Below, piece after piece: positions 1-8,034 of a stretch of 64,000 nucleotides of DNA. Origin of the DNA: Abyssibius sp040880065 (GTDB lineage Bacteria; Pseudomonadota; Alphaproteobacteria; Rhodobacterales; Rhodobacteraceae); NCBI GenBank assembly GCA_040880065.1, contig JBBDJE010000054.1, forward strand, positions 1 to 64,000, written 5' to 3'. A program made the translations under genes and the position numbers. A model generated the notes under the pieces. It searched no databases. It was not told the origin of the DNA and saw only the letters and a list, made by a program, of their open reading frames with translations. Positions within the stretch are counted from its first letter, which is position 1; each line of letters opens with the position of its first letter.

Positions 1-95
1 TTCATTTGCATTCACGCAATACGCTCTAACTTTTTGATAACGCATGTTTAAATGCGACAAAACCGGTTCCCACTTTTGTTGCAACATGCTCTAGG
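1..95. repeat. Possible dispersed intergenic repeat (REP-like)
   Basis: The 90 bases after the ribH stop carry an AACCGGTTCCCACTTTTGTT-like core, a CGCAT/ATGCG dyad around 41-56 and a TTGC/GCAA dyad around 8-21. From memory, blocks of this kind (AAAGTGGGAACCGGTTTT next to a GAGC-type end) recur between genes of many alphaproteobacteria. I see no second copy in the window, so repeat status rests on recall alone. Confidence 0.3.
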
Positions 96-516
96 CCGCC
101 ACAGCCGCCTGCAAGGCCGCCGCCGCTTCGGCGCCCTTCTTCACGAAATGCGCCTTGAAAAACGCATTATGTTCGGCGGTTTCTTGGTAGTTATGCGGCG
201 TCAGCACAACCGAGAACACCGGCACATCGGCATCGAGCTGCACGCGCATCAGCGCATCAACGACCGTTGCGGCCACAAAATCATGGCGGTAAATCCCGCC
301 ATCCACCACAAAGGCACAGCCGATCACCGCATCAGCCCCGCCAGCAATGGCGCGCTTGGCAGCCAGCGGAATTTCAAAGGCGCCCGGCACGCGGACAACC
401 TGCACGTCATACGCCGCGCCCACAGCCGCCGTAAATCCGGCCAGTGCCTGCTCGACAATATCGGCATGCCAGTTGGCGGCGATAAAGGTTACGGTCTTTT
501 TGTAGGTATCTTTCAT
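91..516 (-). CDS. ribH: 6,7-dimethyl-8-ribityllumazine synthase, RibH2 type
   Basis: Lumazine synthase condenses 5-amino-6-ribitylamino-uracil with 3,4-dihydroxy-2-butanone 4-phosphate in the penultimate step of riboflavin synthesis. The 141 residues match the family over their full length, with the N-terminal WHADIV segment, the VPGAFEIP motif, the DGGIYRHDFVA stretch and VVLTPH. The GGIYRHDFVA and VVLTPH segments are those of the second, decameric paralogue (RibH2, as in Brucella) rather than the nusB-linked RibH1. An AAGGGA ribosome binding site lies just upstream of the ATG. The gene stands alone, with no other rib gene beside it, and is preceded by an FMN riboswitch, so it is probably repressed when flavin is plentiful. 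A housekeeping ribH1 probably exists elsewhere; that is inference. Confidence 0.93.
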   Translation of the reverse strand: MKDTYKKTVTFIAANWHADIVEQALAGFTAAVGAAYDVQVVRVPGAFEIPLAAKRAIAGGADAVIGCAFVVDGGIYRHDFVAATVVDALMRVQLDADVPVFSVVLTPHNYQETAEHNAFFKAHFVKKGAEAAAALQAAVAA

Positions 517-576
517 TTGGAATCCCTTTCATTACGGACCCCAAGGCAGATGAAGCCACGCGCCAGATGGCCCGCA

Positions 577-703
577 ACCCCGCTCTCTTTCATCCGGACT
601 TTAACCGTCGGCCCTGGAATTACACCAAGTCTGCTGACCCTTGGCCAAGGCCAAGGCGCTCGCGGGCTATACCGCCGGTGGGGAATTTCGCCCCGCCCTG
701 AGA
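577..703 (-). promoter_or_regulatory. FMN riboswitch (RFN element) upstream of ribH
   Basis: Read on the minus strand, the leader contains the conserved RFN blocks in order: AGGGCGGGGCGAAATTCCCC, ACCGGCGGTA, an AGCCCGCGAGC helix, a variable GCCTTGGCC/GGCCAAGG arm, GGTCAGCAGACTTGGTG, TTCCAGGGCCGACGGT and AAAGTCCGGATGAAAGAGAG. Order and spacing match the FMN aptamer. It ends about 60 bases before the ribH start, consistent with translational or transcriptional control of that gene by FMN. Confidence 0.92.
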
Positions 704-775
704 ACTGCGCCACGATTACCCCGTGACGCGGGTCAAGCGATAGCCCAGTATTGCGCGGCTGACAAGGAGCACGCG

Positions 776-1513
776 ATGCAAGACCTACCCGATGCCACCA
801 CCCTGTTTAAGGTGATGGACACCACATGGCCGCCGCGCGAAACCACCGCCTGCGGCCCGTTCATGCTGCGCGATGGCGGGGGCGGCGGCAAGCGGGTTTC
901 GGCCGCCACCTGCCCCGGCGGTCAGGCCAGCCGGGCCGAGGTCGAGGCCGCCGCCGACGCCATGCGCGCGGTCGGTGAACCGGCTTTGTTCGGGCTGCGC
1001 GGTGGTCAGGAAGATCTAGACAACCTGCTGGAAAGCATGGGGTTTTCTGTCATCGACCGCGTGGTCATCTATGCGGCAAGCGCCGCCGCCCTTGCGCGGC
1101 TTGCGCCCGAAGGCATGGTTGCCATTTTCGCCGACGCGCCGCTGGCTATCCAGCAGGAAATCTGGTCGCAAGGCGGCATCGGGCTTGAGCGGCTTGCCGT
1201 CATGGCCCGCGCGCCATCGCCCAAAACCCATATCCTTGCCCGCCTTGAAGACCGCCCCGCCGGTGTGGGCTTTGTCGGGCTGCACGGCGATATCGCCATG
1301 CTGCATGCGCTGGAAGTGCTGCCCGAAATGCGCCGCAAGGGCCTGGGGGCGGCGGTATCGACCAGCGCGGCCAAATGGGCCGTGGGGCAGGGTGCGCGCA
1401 TATTCTCGCTGGTTACCACGGTTGAAAACACCGCTTCAAACGCGCTGTATTCCGGCCTTGGAATGACTGTATGCGCCCGATATCATTACCGCATTTTACA
1501 GGAGGCATCATGA
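776..1513 (+). CDS. GNAT family N-acetyltransferase
   Basis: The C-terminal half carries the acetyl-CoA binding motif A of GNAT enzymes (LEVLPEMRRKGLGAAV, about residues 180-195), then a VENTASNALYSGLGM segment typical of motif B. The substrate cannot be told; the N-terminal 100 residues show no motif I recognise. The longer frame runs back to 641, but the ATG at 776 has an AAGGAG site seven bases upstream and avoids overlapping the opposite-strand riboswitch, so I chose it (245 aa). The stop overlaps the start of the next gene in an ATGA tetranucleotide, which suggests translational coupling. Confidence 0.75.
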   Translation: MQDLPDATTLFKVMDTTWPPRETTACGPFMLRDGGGGGKRVSAATCPGGQASRAEVEAAADAMRAVGEPALFGLRGGQEDLDNLLESMGFSVIDRVVIYAASAAALARLAPEGMVAIFADAPLAIQQEIWSQGGIGLERLAVMARAPSPKTHILARLEDRPAGVGFVGLHGDIAMLHALEVLPEMRRKGLGAAVSTSAAKWAVGQGARIFSLVTTVENTASNALYSGLGMTVCARYHYRILQEAS

Positions 1514-2067
1514 ACCCCACCGCCCTGAACCTGCCCGCCGTCAGCCCGCTGCCCGATGATACCCAAGCCTATTTTGATCTGTGCCAAGACAAGCTCGGCA
1601 TGGTTCCCAACGTGCTGCGCGCCTATGCCCATAACATCGACAAGCTGAACGCTTTTGCCGCCATGTATAATGACCTGATGCTCGCGCCCTCGGGCCTGTC
1701 CAAGCTGGAACGCGAGATGATCGCCGTGGTCGTGTCGGCGGTGAACCGCTGCCATTACTGCCTTGTGGCGCATGGTGCGGCGGTGCGCGCCCTAGGCTCG
1801 CCCGAACTTGGCGAGGCGCTTGTCACCAATTACCGCGTGGCCGACATCACCCCACGCCAGCGCGCCATGCTCGACTTTGCCGTCGCCATGTCCGAAGCCA
1901 GCGCCCGGATCAAGGAGGCAGACCGGCAGCTGCTGCGCGACCAAGGCTTCACCGATGCCGATATTTTCGACATTGCCGCTGTCGCCTCGTTTTACAACAT
2001 GACCAATCGCATGGCCTCGGCCATCGACATGCGCCCCAACCCCGAATATCACAGCCAGTCCCGTTAA
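1510..2067 (+). CDS. Peroxidase-related AhpD/CMD-like protein
   Basis: A 185-residue protein of the carboxymuconolactone decarboxylase/AhpD-like fold. It has the redox motif CHYC (Cys81, Cys84) followed by His88 in the CxxCxxxH arrangement of the uncharacterised peroxidase-related subgroup. AhpD relatives use these residues as a thiol peroxidase; activity here is inferred from the family. The ATG at 1510 sits in an ATGA overlap with the preceding acetyltransferase and has a GGAGG site five bases upstream, so the pair forms a two-gene operon. The upstream acetyltransferase may act on the same pathway, but nothing in the sequence says which. Confidence 0.8.
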   Translation: MNPTALNLPAVSPLPDDTQAYFDLCQDKLGMVPNVLRAYAHNIDKLNAFAAMYNDLMLAPSGLSKLEREMIAVVVSAVNRCHYCLVAHGAAVRALGSPELGEALVTNYRVADITPRQRAMLDFAVAMSEASARIKEADRQLLRDQGFTDADIFDIAAVASFYNMTNRMASAIDMRPNPEYHSQSR

Positions 2068-2165
2068 CGGGCTGTAAAGGTCGAAGTTATATTATTGCCG
2101 CAAGTGATTTGGCACAAAACAAGCTGAAATCGCTTGATTTTGGCCCGAAATACCGTCATTTATCG

Positions 2166-2178
2166 GTTATAATGTAAC
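2166..2178. promoter_or_regulatory. Putative Zur box upstream of zur
   Basis: The 13-base imperfect palindrome GTTATAATGTAAC ends 15 bases before the start of the Zur-like gene. It matches the GTTATAATATAAC core known for alphaproteobacterial Zur operators, so autoregulation is plausible. A close relative of the motif occurs at 52162-52174. Confidence 0.5.
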
Positions 2179-2192
2179 TTTAGGCAGCCCCC

Positions 2193-2654
2193 ATGACCGA
2201 ACCCTGCTCCGCCTGCTTGTCCACCGAAGCCGCAAGCCAGGCCATATCCAAACGCGGTGCGCGCATGACCGGATTGCGCCGCGATGTGCTTTCGGTTCTG
2301 CACCACCAAGGCCGTGCGCTGGGCGCTTATGAAATTGTCGAACAGCTTGAGGATGATGGCAAATCAAGCGCGCCTGCGGCCGTGTATCGTGTGCTCGATT
2401 TTCTGGTCGAAAACGGTTTGGCCCATAAGATCGAGGGGCTTTCGGCCTATTGCGCCTGCACCGGCTCGGGGGTTGACGGGCCGCATACATCGGTGCTTCT
2501 GGTCTGCCTTGATTGCGGCGCCGTTGCCGAAAACCCTTGCAAGATAGACGCGCCGCTTGGCGGGTTTAACGCGCAATCGGGCTTTAAACCGCTCAGCACG
2601 ACGGTCGAATCCCTGGGCGTATGCGCGGCTTGTCTGGCGCAAACCAACGCCTGA
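2193..2654 (+). CDS. zur: Fur family regulator, Zur-like
   Basis: The 153-residue protein has an N-terminal winged helix (about residues 20-85, including the APAAVYRVLDFLVENGL recognition segment) and a C-terminal metal and dimerisation domain. The latter carries two CxxC pairs, Cys105/Cys108 and Cys144/Cys147, that would form the structural zinc site. Within the Fur superfamily, the CLDCG and CAAC pairs and the lack of the longer His-rich Fur loop point to zinc-sensing Zur. No znuABC genes are nearby. The Zur-box-like palindrome directly upstream supports the call. Assigning it as Zur rather than another Fur family member is inference. Confidence 0.78.
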   Translation: MTEPCSACLSTEAASQAISKRGARMTGLRRDVLSVLHHQGRALGAYEIVEQLEDDGKSSAPAAVYRVLDFLVENGLAHKIEGLSAYCACTGSGVDGPHTSVLLVCLDCGAVAENPCKIDAPLGGFNAQSGFKPLSTTVESLGVCAACLAQTNA

Positions 2655-2716
2655 TATTTTGTTTGAGGCAAGCGATGTCGGTCTTGGACCTGTCGCGTGA
2701 ATGCAACCCGCGCGAG

Positions 2717-3622
2717 CTACCAGTCAATCGGGCCACGACCCTTGAAATGCTCGGCCAGAAAGTCGATCAGCACGCGCAGTTTCGGCTGCAAATACCGCCC
2801 TTCGGGATAGACGATATGCACGCCGATATCGCGCGCAGGCAGCTCGGGTAGAATTTGCATCAGCCGGCCCGATTTCAACGCTTCGCAGGCCATAAAACTG
2901 GGGGCAAAGGCAATTCCCAGCCCGCGCTCGGTGGCTTGCAAAAGCGCGTCGCCGTTATTGGCGGTCAGCCGCCCGCCAACCCGCACCTGCCGTTCCTCGC
3001 CGCTCGGCGAGGTCAGCCGCCAGACATTGCCCGCCGCCATCAGCGAGTAATGCAGCAAGGTGTGTTTGGAGAGATCGTCGATCGAACGCGGCGTGCCGTG
3101 CTTTTGCAGATAGTCGGGGGCGGCCAGCAGCAACATTGTGGCGCGGGCGAGTTTGCGCATTTTGAGCGAGGAATCTTCAAGCACACCAATGCGCAAGGCG
3201 GCGTCATAGCCTTCGGCCACAAGCTCGGTAAAGCGGTCTTCAAACACCACATTCACCGAAACATCGGGATAGGCGGCCAGAAATTCGGTGATCACCGGCA
3301 TCAGGTGGCGCAGGCCAAAGCTGACAGGGGCAGAGATGCGCAGCAGCCCGCGCGGGTCGGACTGCATGGCCGTGACCATCTCGTCGGCCTCGTTGGCATC
3401 TTTCAGCACGGCGATGGCGCGGTCGTAATAAGCCAGACCAATTTCGGTCGGGTTTACGCGCCGTGTGGTGCGGTTGAGCAGGCGCACGGCAAGCCGTTCT
3501 TCAAGGGCCGCGACATGCTTGGACACCGCCGATTTTGACAGGTTCAGCCGGCGCGCCGCATCGGTAAAACCGCCCTGATCCACCACGGCGATAAAGGCTT
3601 CCATTTCTGACAATCGGCCCAT
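2717..3622 (-). CDS. LysR family transcriptional regulator
   Basis: The 301-residue protein has the standard LysR architecture. Its N-terminal helix-turn-helix (about residues 1-60, with FTDAARRLNLSKSAVSKHVA) is followed by a periplasmic-binding-protein-like sensor domain from about residue 90. The sequence belongs to the large CrgA/DmlR-like subgroup with the LNRTTRRVNPTEIG segment. Effector and targets are unknown. It lies convergent to zur and transcribes away from the transglycosylase-like gene, so no divergent partner is evident, and it may regulate itself or remote genes. Confidence 0.85.
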   Translation of the reverse strand: MGRLSEMEAFIAVVDQGGFTDAARRLNLSKSAVSKHVAALEERLAVRLLNRTTRRVNPTEIGLAYYDRAIAVLKDANEADEMVTAMQSDPRGLLRISAPVSFGLRHLMPVITEFLAAYPDVSVNVVFEDRFTELVAEGYDAALRIGVLEDSSLKMRKLARATMLLLAAPDYLQKHGTPRSIDDLSKHTLLHYSLMAAGNVWRLTSPSGEERQVRVGGRLTANNGDALLQATERGLGIAFAPSFMACEALKSGRLMQILPELPARDIGVHIVYPEGRYLQPKLRVLIDFLAEHFKGRGPIDW

Positions 3623-3682
3623 ATGCGCCCCTATTGTTGCCTGTTAAGCATAAGTGGGCGATGGTGCGGAAAAGTCAACGAG

Positions 3683-4270
3683 TTAACGGCAATTTGGCAA
3701 TTGGCTGCGATATAGATCGGCCTGGCGCTGCACCTGGCGGGCAACCGGCGGCAGCCATGATTTATGCCGGTAGGAGCCGTGCGCAAAGCCTGTATGGCCT
3801 TCGTGATAGGCGTAATACTGGTTTTCCATATCGGTCAGGCCAATAGTGTTGCGCGCGCGGGTCTCGTTCATATACCAGCCGATGAAATCAACCGCGTCGC
3901 GGAAGCTTTGGCGTCGTGCGCCACCGGCGTTGGTTTCGTCCTGATACCATTCCCAAGTGCCGTCCAGCGCTTGCGAATACCCGAATGCCGAGGAGATATG
4001 ACCCGTCGGGATCGAGCCAAGCGAGAAGGTGCGGCGCGTGCGGGCGCGGGCACGAAACGAGCTTTCCTTCCAGATGATCGCCATCACGTCGCCGGGATGC
4101 ACACCCCAATTGGCATGCGCACGATTGAGATCGTTCAGCCAGCCGGGGCGCTGGTCGAGAATGGCGCAGATATTGTTTTGCTGGCTCGGCGCTTCGTTCC
4201 GGTTCACACAAGAACCAAGCGCAGATAGCAAAAATATCGCCAGAACGGCATAGCGGCGGCGTGGGGTCAT
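3683..4270 (-). CDS. Lipoprotein with lytic transglycosylase (SLT-like) fold
   Basis: A 195-residue exported protein. A hydrophobic N-terminus ends in a lipobox (LSALGSC, Cys about 21), so it should be a lipoprotein. The mature part contains IIWKESSFRARA, in which the Glu is in the place of the catalytic glutamate of SLT transglycosylases, followed by SAFGYSQALDGTWEWYQ, the usual GYSQ-like segment. It probably cleaves peptidoglycan strands at the periplasmic face. The stop is about 60 bases from the LysR gene start. It appears to be a single-gene unit. Confidence 0.72.
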   Translation of the reverse strand: MTPRRRYAVLAIFLLSALGSCVNRNEAPSQQNNICAILDQRPGWLNDLNRAHANWGVHPGDVMAIIWKESSFRARARTRRTFSLGSIPTGHISSAFGYSQALDGTWEWYQDETNAGGARRQSFRDAVDFIGWYMNETRARNTIGLTDMENQYYAYHEGHTGFAHGSYRHKSWLPPVARQVQRQADLYRSQLPNCR

Positions 4271-4330
4271 GTATTACTGCTCATGTTTATATTTTTGAGC
4301 ATTTGGCCAGAAAAGACGAAAAATTGCAAG

Positions 4331-5227
4331 TCACGAAGGCAAGAGAACAAACAGCATTAGAGGAATCGCGCCGATTGCGAGCAGGGTGGAGACCACGACC
4401 AGCCCGGCCACTTCCTCGGGATCGGCCTCGTATTTTTCGGCCAGCATATAGGCTGTAACCGCAACCGGCGTGGCCAGTTGCACGATGAGCGCCGCGAATG
4501 CCAGATCTGGCAGGCCGAACAACCAGCCCGCACCAGCGGCAATGGCAATGCAAAAAATGAGCTTGAACAAGGACAGCCAGAAGGCGCGGCCAAGTGCTGC
4601 GGGGCGCAGGCGGGAAATAGCCGCGCCAAGGGTGATCAGCATCACCGGAATGGCGATCTGGCCGATTGTGTCAAGCGTGCGGGCCGCCCAAAGCGGCACC
4701 GACCAGCCGAAATACAAAAAGAGCGCGCCAAGCAGTGTGCCCCAGAGCATCGGCTCGCGCAGGGCCGCGCCGGGGCTGCGCTGGCCCGATACAATCCACA
4801 CCCCGAAGGTAAACGAGAGCACGGCCATGACGGCAAAAATCACAACCGCGTAATCAAGCCCGGTAGTGCCAAAGGCAAACAATGCCAGCGGCAGGCCGAT
4901 ATTGCCGGTATTGCCAAAAACCAGTGGCGACAGGAACACCCGCTGTTTGAGCCCGAGCACAGCGATGAGCGCGGCGGTGATCGCAGCAATGCCCGCATAG
5001 CCCAAAGCGGCGGCAAGGGCGGTGTTGCGCAAGGTGGCCGGATCAATGCCCGTGCGGATGAGGGCCATGAAAATAAGGCAGGGAATAGACAGGGTGAGCG
5101 ACAGGCGGGTCACGAACTGCACCCGGTATTCATAGCCAAGCCGCACCCATATCCAGCCGATCAGCGCCAAAATGAAGATCGGCGCGGTGCTTTCCAGCAC
5201 GCGGGCGGTGAGGGTCAGGATATCCAT
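4331..5227 (-). CDS. AEC family auxin-efflux-carrier-like transporter
   Basis: The protein has about ten hydrophobic segments in two halves, with the family motif region LSPLVFGNTGNIGLPLALFAFG in the middle, as in AEC (TC 2.A.69) carriers of malonate, malate and related organic acids. The longest frame reaches back to 5404, but the ATG at 5227 begins the first membrane-proximal helix, is preceded by an AAAGG site and gives 298 residues, close to the family length. It is divergent from hspQ. The substrate cannot be deduced. Confidence 0.82.
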   Translation of the reverse strand: MDILTLTARVLESTAPIFILALIGWIWVRLGYEYRVQFVTRLSLTLSIPCLIFMALIRTGIDPATLRNTALAAALGYAGIAAITAALIAVLGLKQRVFLSPLVFGNTGNIGLPLALFAFGTTGLDYAVVIFAVMAVLSFTFGVWIVSGQRSPGAALREPMLWGTLLGALFLYFGWSVPLWAARTLDTIGQIAIPVMLITLGAAISRLRPAALGRAFWLSLFKLIFCIAIAAGAGWLFGLPDLAFAALIVQLATPVAVTAYMLAEKYEADPEEVAGLVVVSTLLAIGAIPLMLFVLLPS

Positions 5228-5390
5228 AAATCTGCCTTTGTTTGCTGCAGCGAAGCAAATGGAAAACGCCGCGAAAGGCAAGGCCAAATCGGCGCATGTG
5301 TCAGGGGGCGTGGCAGGAATGGACATGCGTTTGGGGCGGTGATACATCTGCCCGCCAGTAAAGGTGCCATTAAAGGTAAAGGCGAATCTG

Positions 5391-5717
5391 ATGCAGGCGC
5401 TCAAAGCAAAATTCGGTCTTGGTGAGGTGGTACGCCACCGCCTGCACCCGTTTCGCGGCGTGGTTTATGATATCGACCCGGTATTTGATAATACCGAGGC
5501 GTGGTACCAGTCTATTCCCGAAGAGTTGCGCCCGGCGAAGGACCAGCCCTATTACCACCTTCTGGCCGAGAATGACACGAGCTACTACGTGGCCTATGTT
5601 TCGGAACAGAACCTGATGCGCGATGACAGCGGCGAACCCGTGGAACACCCCGAGGTCGAGGCGATGTTCGGCGCGCTTGAGGGCGGGCGCTACCGGTTAG
5701 GCGGGCGGCTGCACTGA
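5391..5717 (+). CDS. hspQ: Heat shock protein HspQ (hemimethylated-DNA-binding fold)
   Basis: The 108-residue protein matches HspQ/YccV along its whole length: KFGLGEVVRHRLHPFRGVVYDIDP at the N-terminus, then the QPYYHLL and YVSEQNL segments. In enterobacteria HspQ binds hemimethylated oriC DNA and acts as a specificity factor of Lon protease. I prefer the ATG at 5391 to the upstream one at 5364 because it gives the usual family length and has an AAAGG site in front. It is transcribed divergently from the AEC carrier gene. Confidence 0.85.
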   Translation: MQALKAKFGLGEVVRHRLHPFRGVVYDIDPVFDNTEAWYQSIPEELRPAKDQPYYHLLAENDTSYYVAYVSEQNLMRDDSGEPVEHPEVEAMFGALEGGRYRLGGRLH

Positions 5718-5847
5718 TCTTGAGTTCGGGTGCGGCGCGTCCAGTGCCGCGCTTTGTGCAGCGCAGGGCCCGCGCCGCGCGCCAGCCGATGGCGCGCATG
5801 GCGCGGGTTGATGCCTCCGGCGGGGATATTTCCGAACAAAAGATGGG

Positions 5848-6735
5848 TCAGGGGGTGCGCCGTGCGAGATAGGTTCGGGTGAACGCGGCATAGCCGTTTG
5901 CCGTGCAGGCCAGATGCTGGCGCATATGTTCATGCAGGTCTGGGAGCCGGTGGAAGGGCACCTGTGGCAGGGTGTGGTGCTCGGCATGGTAGGGCATGTT
6001 CCATGCCAAAAAACGCATGATGCGTGTGGTGAATGTGGTGCGGGTGTTCTCCAGCATATTGGCCACTTGCGGGCAATCGCCATGTTCGGCGAGCAGATAC
6101 AGCCGCAGGGCGGGTTGGCCAAGCAATGCGGGCAAGATCCAGACCCAGAACAGCAGCGGCGAGACGATCAGGCTGGCCAGCGCAAGCGCGTAAAAGGCGA
6201 GCATGATGAGGGCTTCGCGCTGTAGGCGGGTTTTGGCGCGGTCGGGCAGGTAGGGGGCAGCCGCACGGCCCTGCGCAAGGCGCATGATAAGCTTTATCTG
6301 CCCGAGCCAGTAAGGCAGGCCCGAGACGTGGCGCAGCCAATGCGCGCGGTTTGTGATGGGCGGGTGGGCCAGTTCCGGGTCGTTCGCCGGATCATTGGTG
6401 AATTTATGATGCGCCAGATGGAAATAGCGAAACCAGATGAAGGGCAGCAGCAGGATGAACCCCGTGCCATGGCCAACCACGCTATTGAGCCAACGCGACC
6501 TGAACGGGGTGTTATGGGTGCATTCATGTTCCAGCGTGAAAAGAAACACCAAAAGCACGCCCTGCACGGGCAGCAACAGCCCCCATAGTGGTATGCGCAG
6601 TGCAATGGCGCTGCCGGTCGCTACGATCAACCCCAGATGCAAGGCGAGGTGGCGCAGGCCCGCAGCATCGCTTGGCTGGTTGAGCGCGGCGCGGGTTTCA
6701 GGCGCAAGGGTTTTGATGAAGGCCGTGTGATCCAT
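5848..6735 (-). CDS. Membrane fatty acid desaturase family protein
   Basis: A 295-residue integral membrane di-iron enzyme of the desaturase/hydroxylase superfamily. The three histidine clusters are visible: HECTH (70-74), HLAHH (106-110) and HAEHH (250-254). Hydrophobic pairs flank them. It probably desaturates or hydroxylates a lipid acyl chain or a carotenoid-like substrate; the histidine boxes alone do not decide which. I chose the ATG at 6735 instead of the longest frame (6825), because the extra N-terminus is not family-like and would overlap the argD promoter region. It is divergent from argD. Confidence 0.82.
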   Translation of the reverse strand: MDHTAFIKTLAPETRAALNQPSDAAGLRHLALHLGLIVATGSAIALRIPLWGLLLPVQGVLLVFLFTLEHECTHNTPFRSRWLNSVVGHGTGFILLLPFIWFRYFHLAHHKFTNDPANDPELAHPPITNRAHWLRHVSGLPYWLGQIKLIMRLAQGRAAAPYLPDRAKTRLQREALIMLAFYALALASLIVSPLLFWVWILPALLGQPALRLYLLAEHGDCPQVANMLENTRTTFTTRIMRFLAWNMPYHAEHHTLPQVPFHRLPDLHEHMRQHLACTANGYAAFTRTYLARRTP

Positions 6736-6852
6736 TCTGCCATGGTGCTGCGGTGCTTTGCGCCCTGTCAAGCGGGCTTGGCCCGAGATTGGCTTGACTC
6801 TGGCCGGACCATACGGCAATCGCAATTAGCCAGCAGCTTGAGGGGACGCGCC

Positions 6853-8034
6853 ATGATCACACCGGTTTTACCAACTTATGCCCGTGCACCGCTCAGCTTT
6901 GAGCGCGGGGAAGGGGTTTGGCTGATTGCCGAAGATGGCACGCGCTATCTGGACCTTGGCGCGGGGATTGCCGTGAACGCGCTCGGCCATGCGCATCCGC
7001 ATCTGGTAGAGGTGCTGCGCGCGCAGGCGGGCAAGCTGTGGCATACCTCGAACCTTTATGACATTGCGCATCAGGCGCGGCTGGCTGAGCGGCTGGCTGA
7101 AGCTACCTTTGCCGATACGATGTTCTTCACCAATTCCGGCACCGAGGCGATGGAATGCGCGGTGAAGATGGTGCGCAAGTATTTCAGCCATATAAAACAG
7201 CCCGAACGGGTCGAGATCATCACTTTCGAGGGTGCGTTTCATGGCCGCTCTTCGGCGGGAATTGCCGCTTCGGGCAGCGAGAAGATGACCAAGGGTTTTG
7301 GCCCGCTTTTGCCCGGTTTCGTGCAAGTACCGTTTGATGACCTTGCAGCGCTGAAGGCGGCGATCACCCCGACCACGGCGGCGATCCTGATCGAGCCTGT
7401 GCAGGGTGAAGGCGGCATTCGTGTGGTGCCGGATGCGTTTTTGCAAGCGCTGCGCCGCTTGTGCGATGACCACGGCCTGCTGCTGGTTTTAGATGAAATC
7501 CAGTGCGGTGTTGGCCGCACGGGCAAGTTTTTTGCACATGAATGGGCCGGGGTTGCGCCCGATATCATGACGGTCGCCAAGGGCATTGGCGGGGGCTTTC
7601 CGCTGGGGGCATGTCTGGCCACCGAACGGGCTGCGGCGGGCATGGTGCTGGGCAGCCACGGGTCTACCTATGGTGGCAACCCCTTGGCCTGCGCGGTGGG
7701 CAATGCGGTGCTGGATGTGGTGCTGGCCGACGGATTCCTCGACCATGTGCAGCGCGCCTCGGGCCATTTGCGACAAGGTCTGGAAGGGCTGGTTGCAACC
7801 CACCCAACTGTGTTGGAAGCCGTGCGGGGCCAAGGGCTGATGCTGGGGCTGAAATGCGTGGCGGCGAACACCGATCTGGTGAAGGCCGCCTATGACGAGC
7901 ATATGCTGACCGTGCCGGCCGCCGATAATGTGGTGCGCATCCTGCCGCCGCTGACCATAACATTTGAAGAGATTGACGAGGCGCTGGCGCGGCTCGACCG
8001 TGCCGCCAGCGCGCTAGAAAAGGACGCGACATGA
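6853..8034 (+). CDS. argD: Acetylornithine transaminase
   Basis: A class III PLP-dependent aminotransferase of 393 residues that converts N-acetylglutamate semialdehyde to N-acetylornithine in arginine synthesis; many homologues also serve lysine synthesis. Visible landmarks are NSGTEAMECA (94-103), the LDEIQCGVGRTG segment with the PLP-ring aspartate (213-224), and the Schiff-base lysine in TVAKGIGGG (Lys243). The ATG at 6853 follows a GAGGGGA site and agrees with family length, whereas the frame opens at 6637. The gene overlaps argF by four bases, so the two form the usual argDF operon. Confidence 0.95.
   Translation: MITPVLPTYARAPLSFERGEGVWLIAEDGTRYLDLGAGIAVNALGHAHPHLVEVLRAQAGKLWHTSNLYDIAHQARLAERLAEATFADTMFFTNSGTEAMECAVKMVRKYFSHIKQPERVEIITFEGAFHGRSSAGIAASGSEKMTKGFGPLLPGFVQVPFDDLAALKAAITPTTAAILIEPVQGEGGIRVVPDAFLQALRRLCDDHGLLLVLDEIQCGVGRTGKFFAHEWAGVAPDIMTVAKGIGGGFPLGACLATERAAAGMVLGSHGSTYGGNPLACAVGNAVLDVVLADGFLDHVQRASGHLRQGLEGLVATHPTVLEAVRGQGLMLGLKCVAANTDLVKAAYDEHMLTVPAADNVVRILPPLTITFEEIDEALARLDRAASALEKDAT

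Noticed and set aside
52..726. 224-residue open frame across the ribH region, plus strand
   Set aside because: It runs antisense through ribH and through the FMN riboswitch. The riboswitch and ribH explain the sequence fully.
4478..5425. 315-residue open frame antisense to the AEC carrier
   Set aside because: Low-complexity polar composition (Gln, Gly, Arg, Asn) typical of a complement of membrane helices; no family match.
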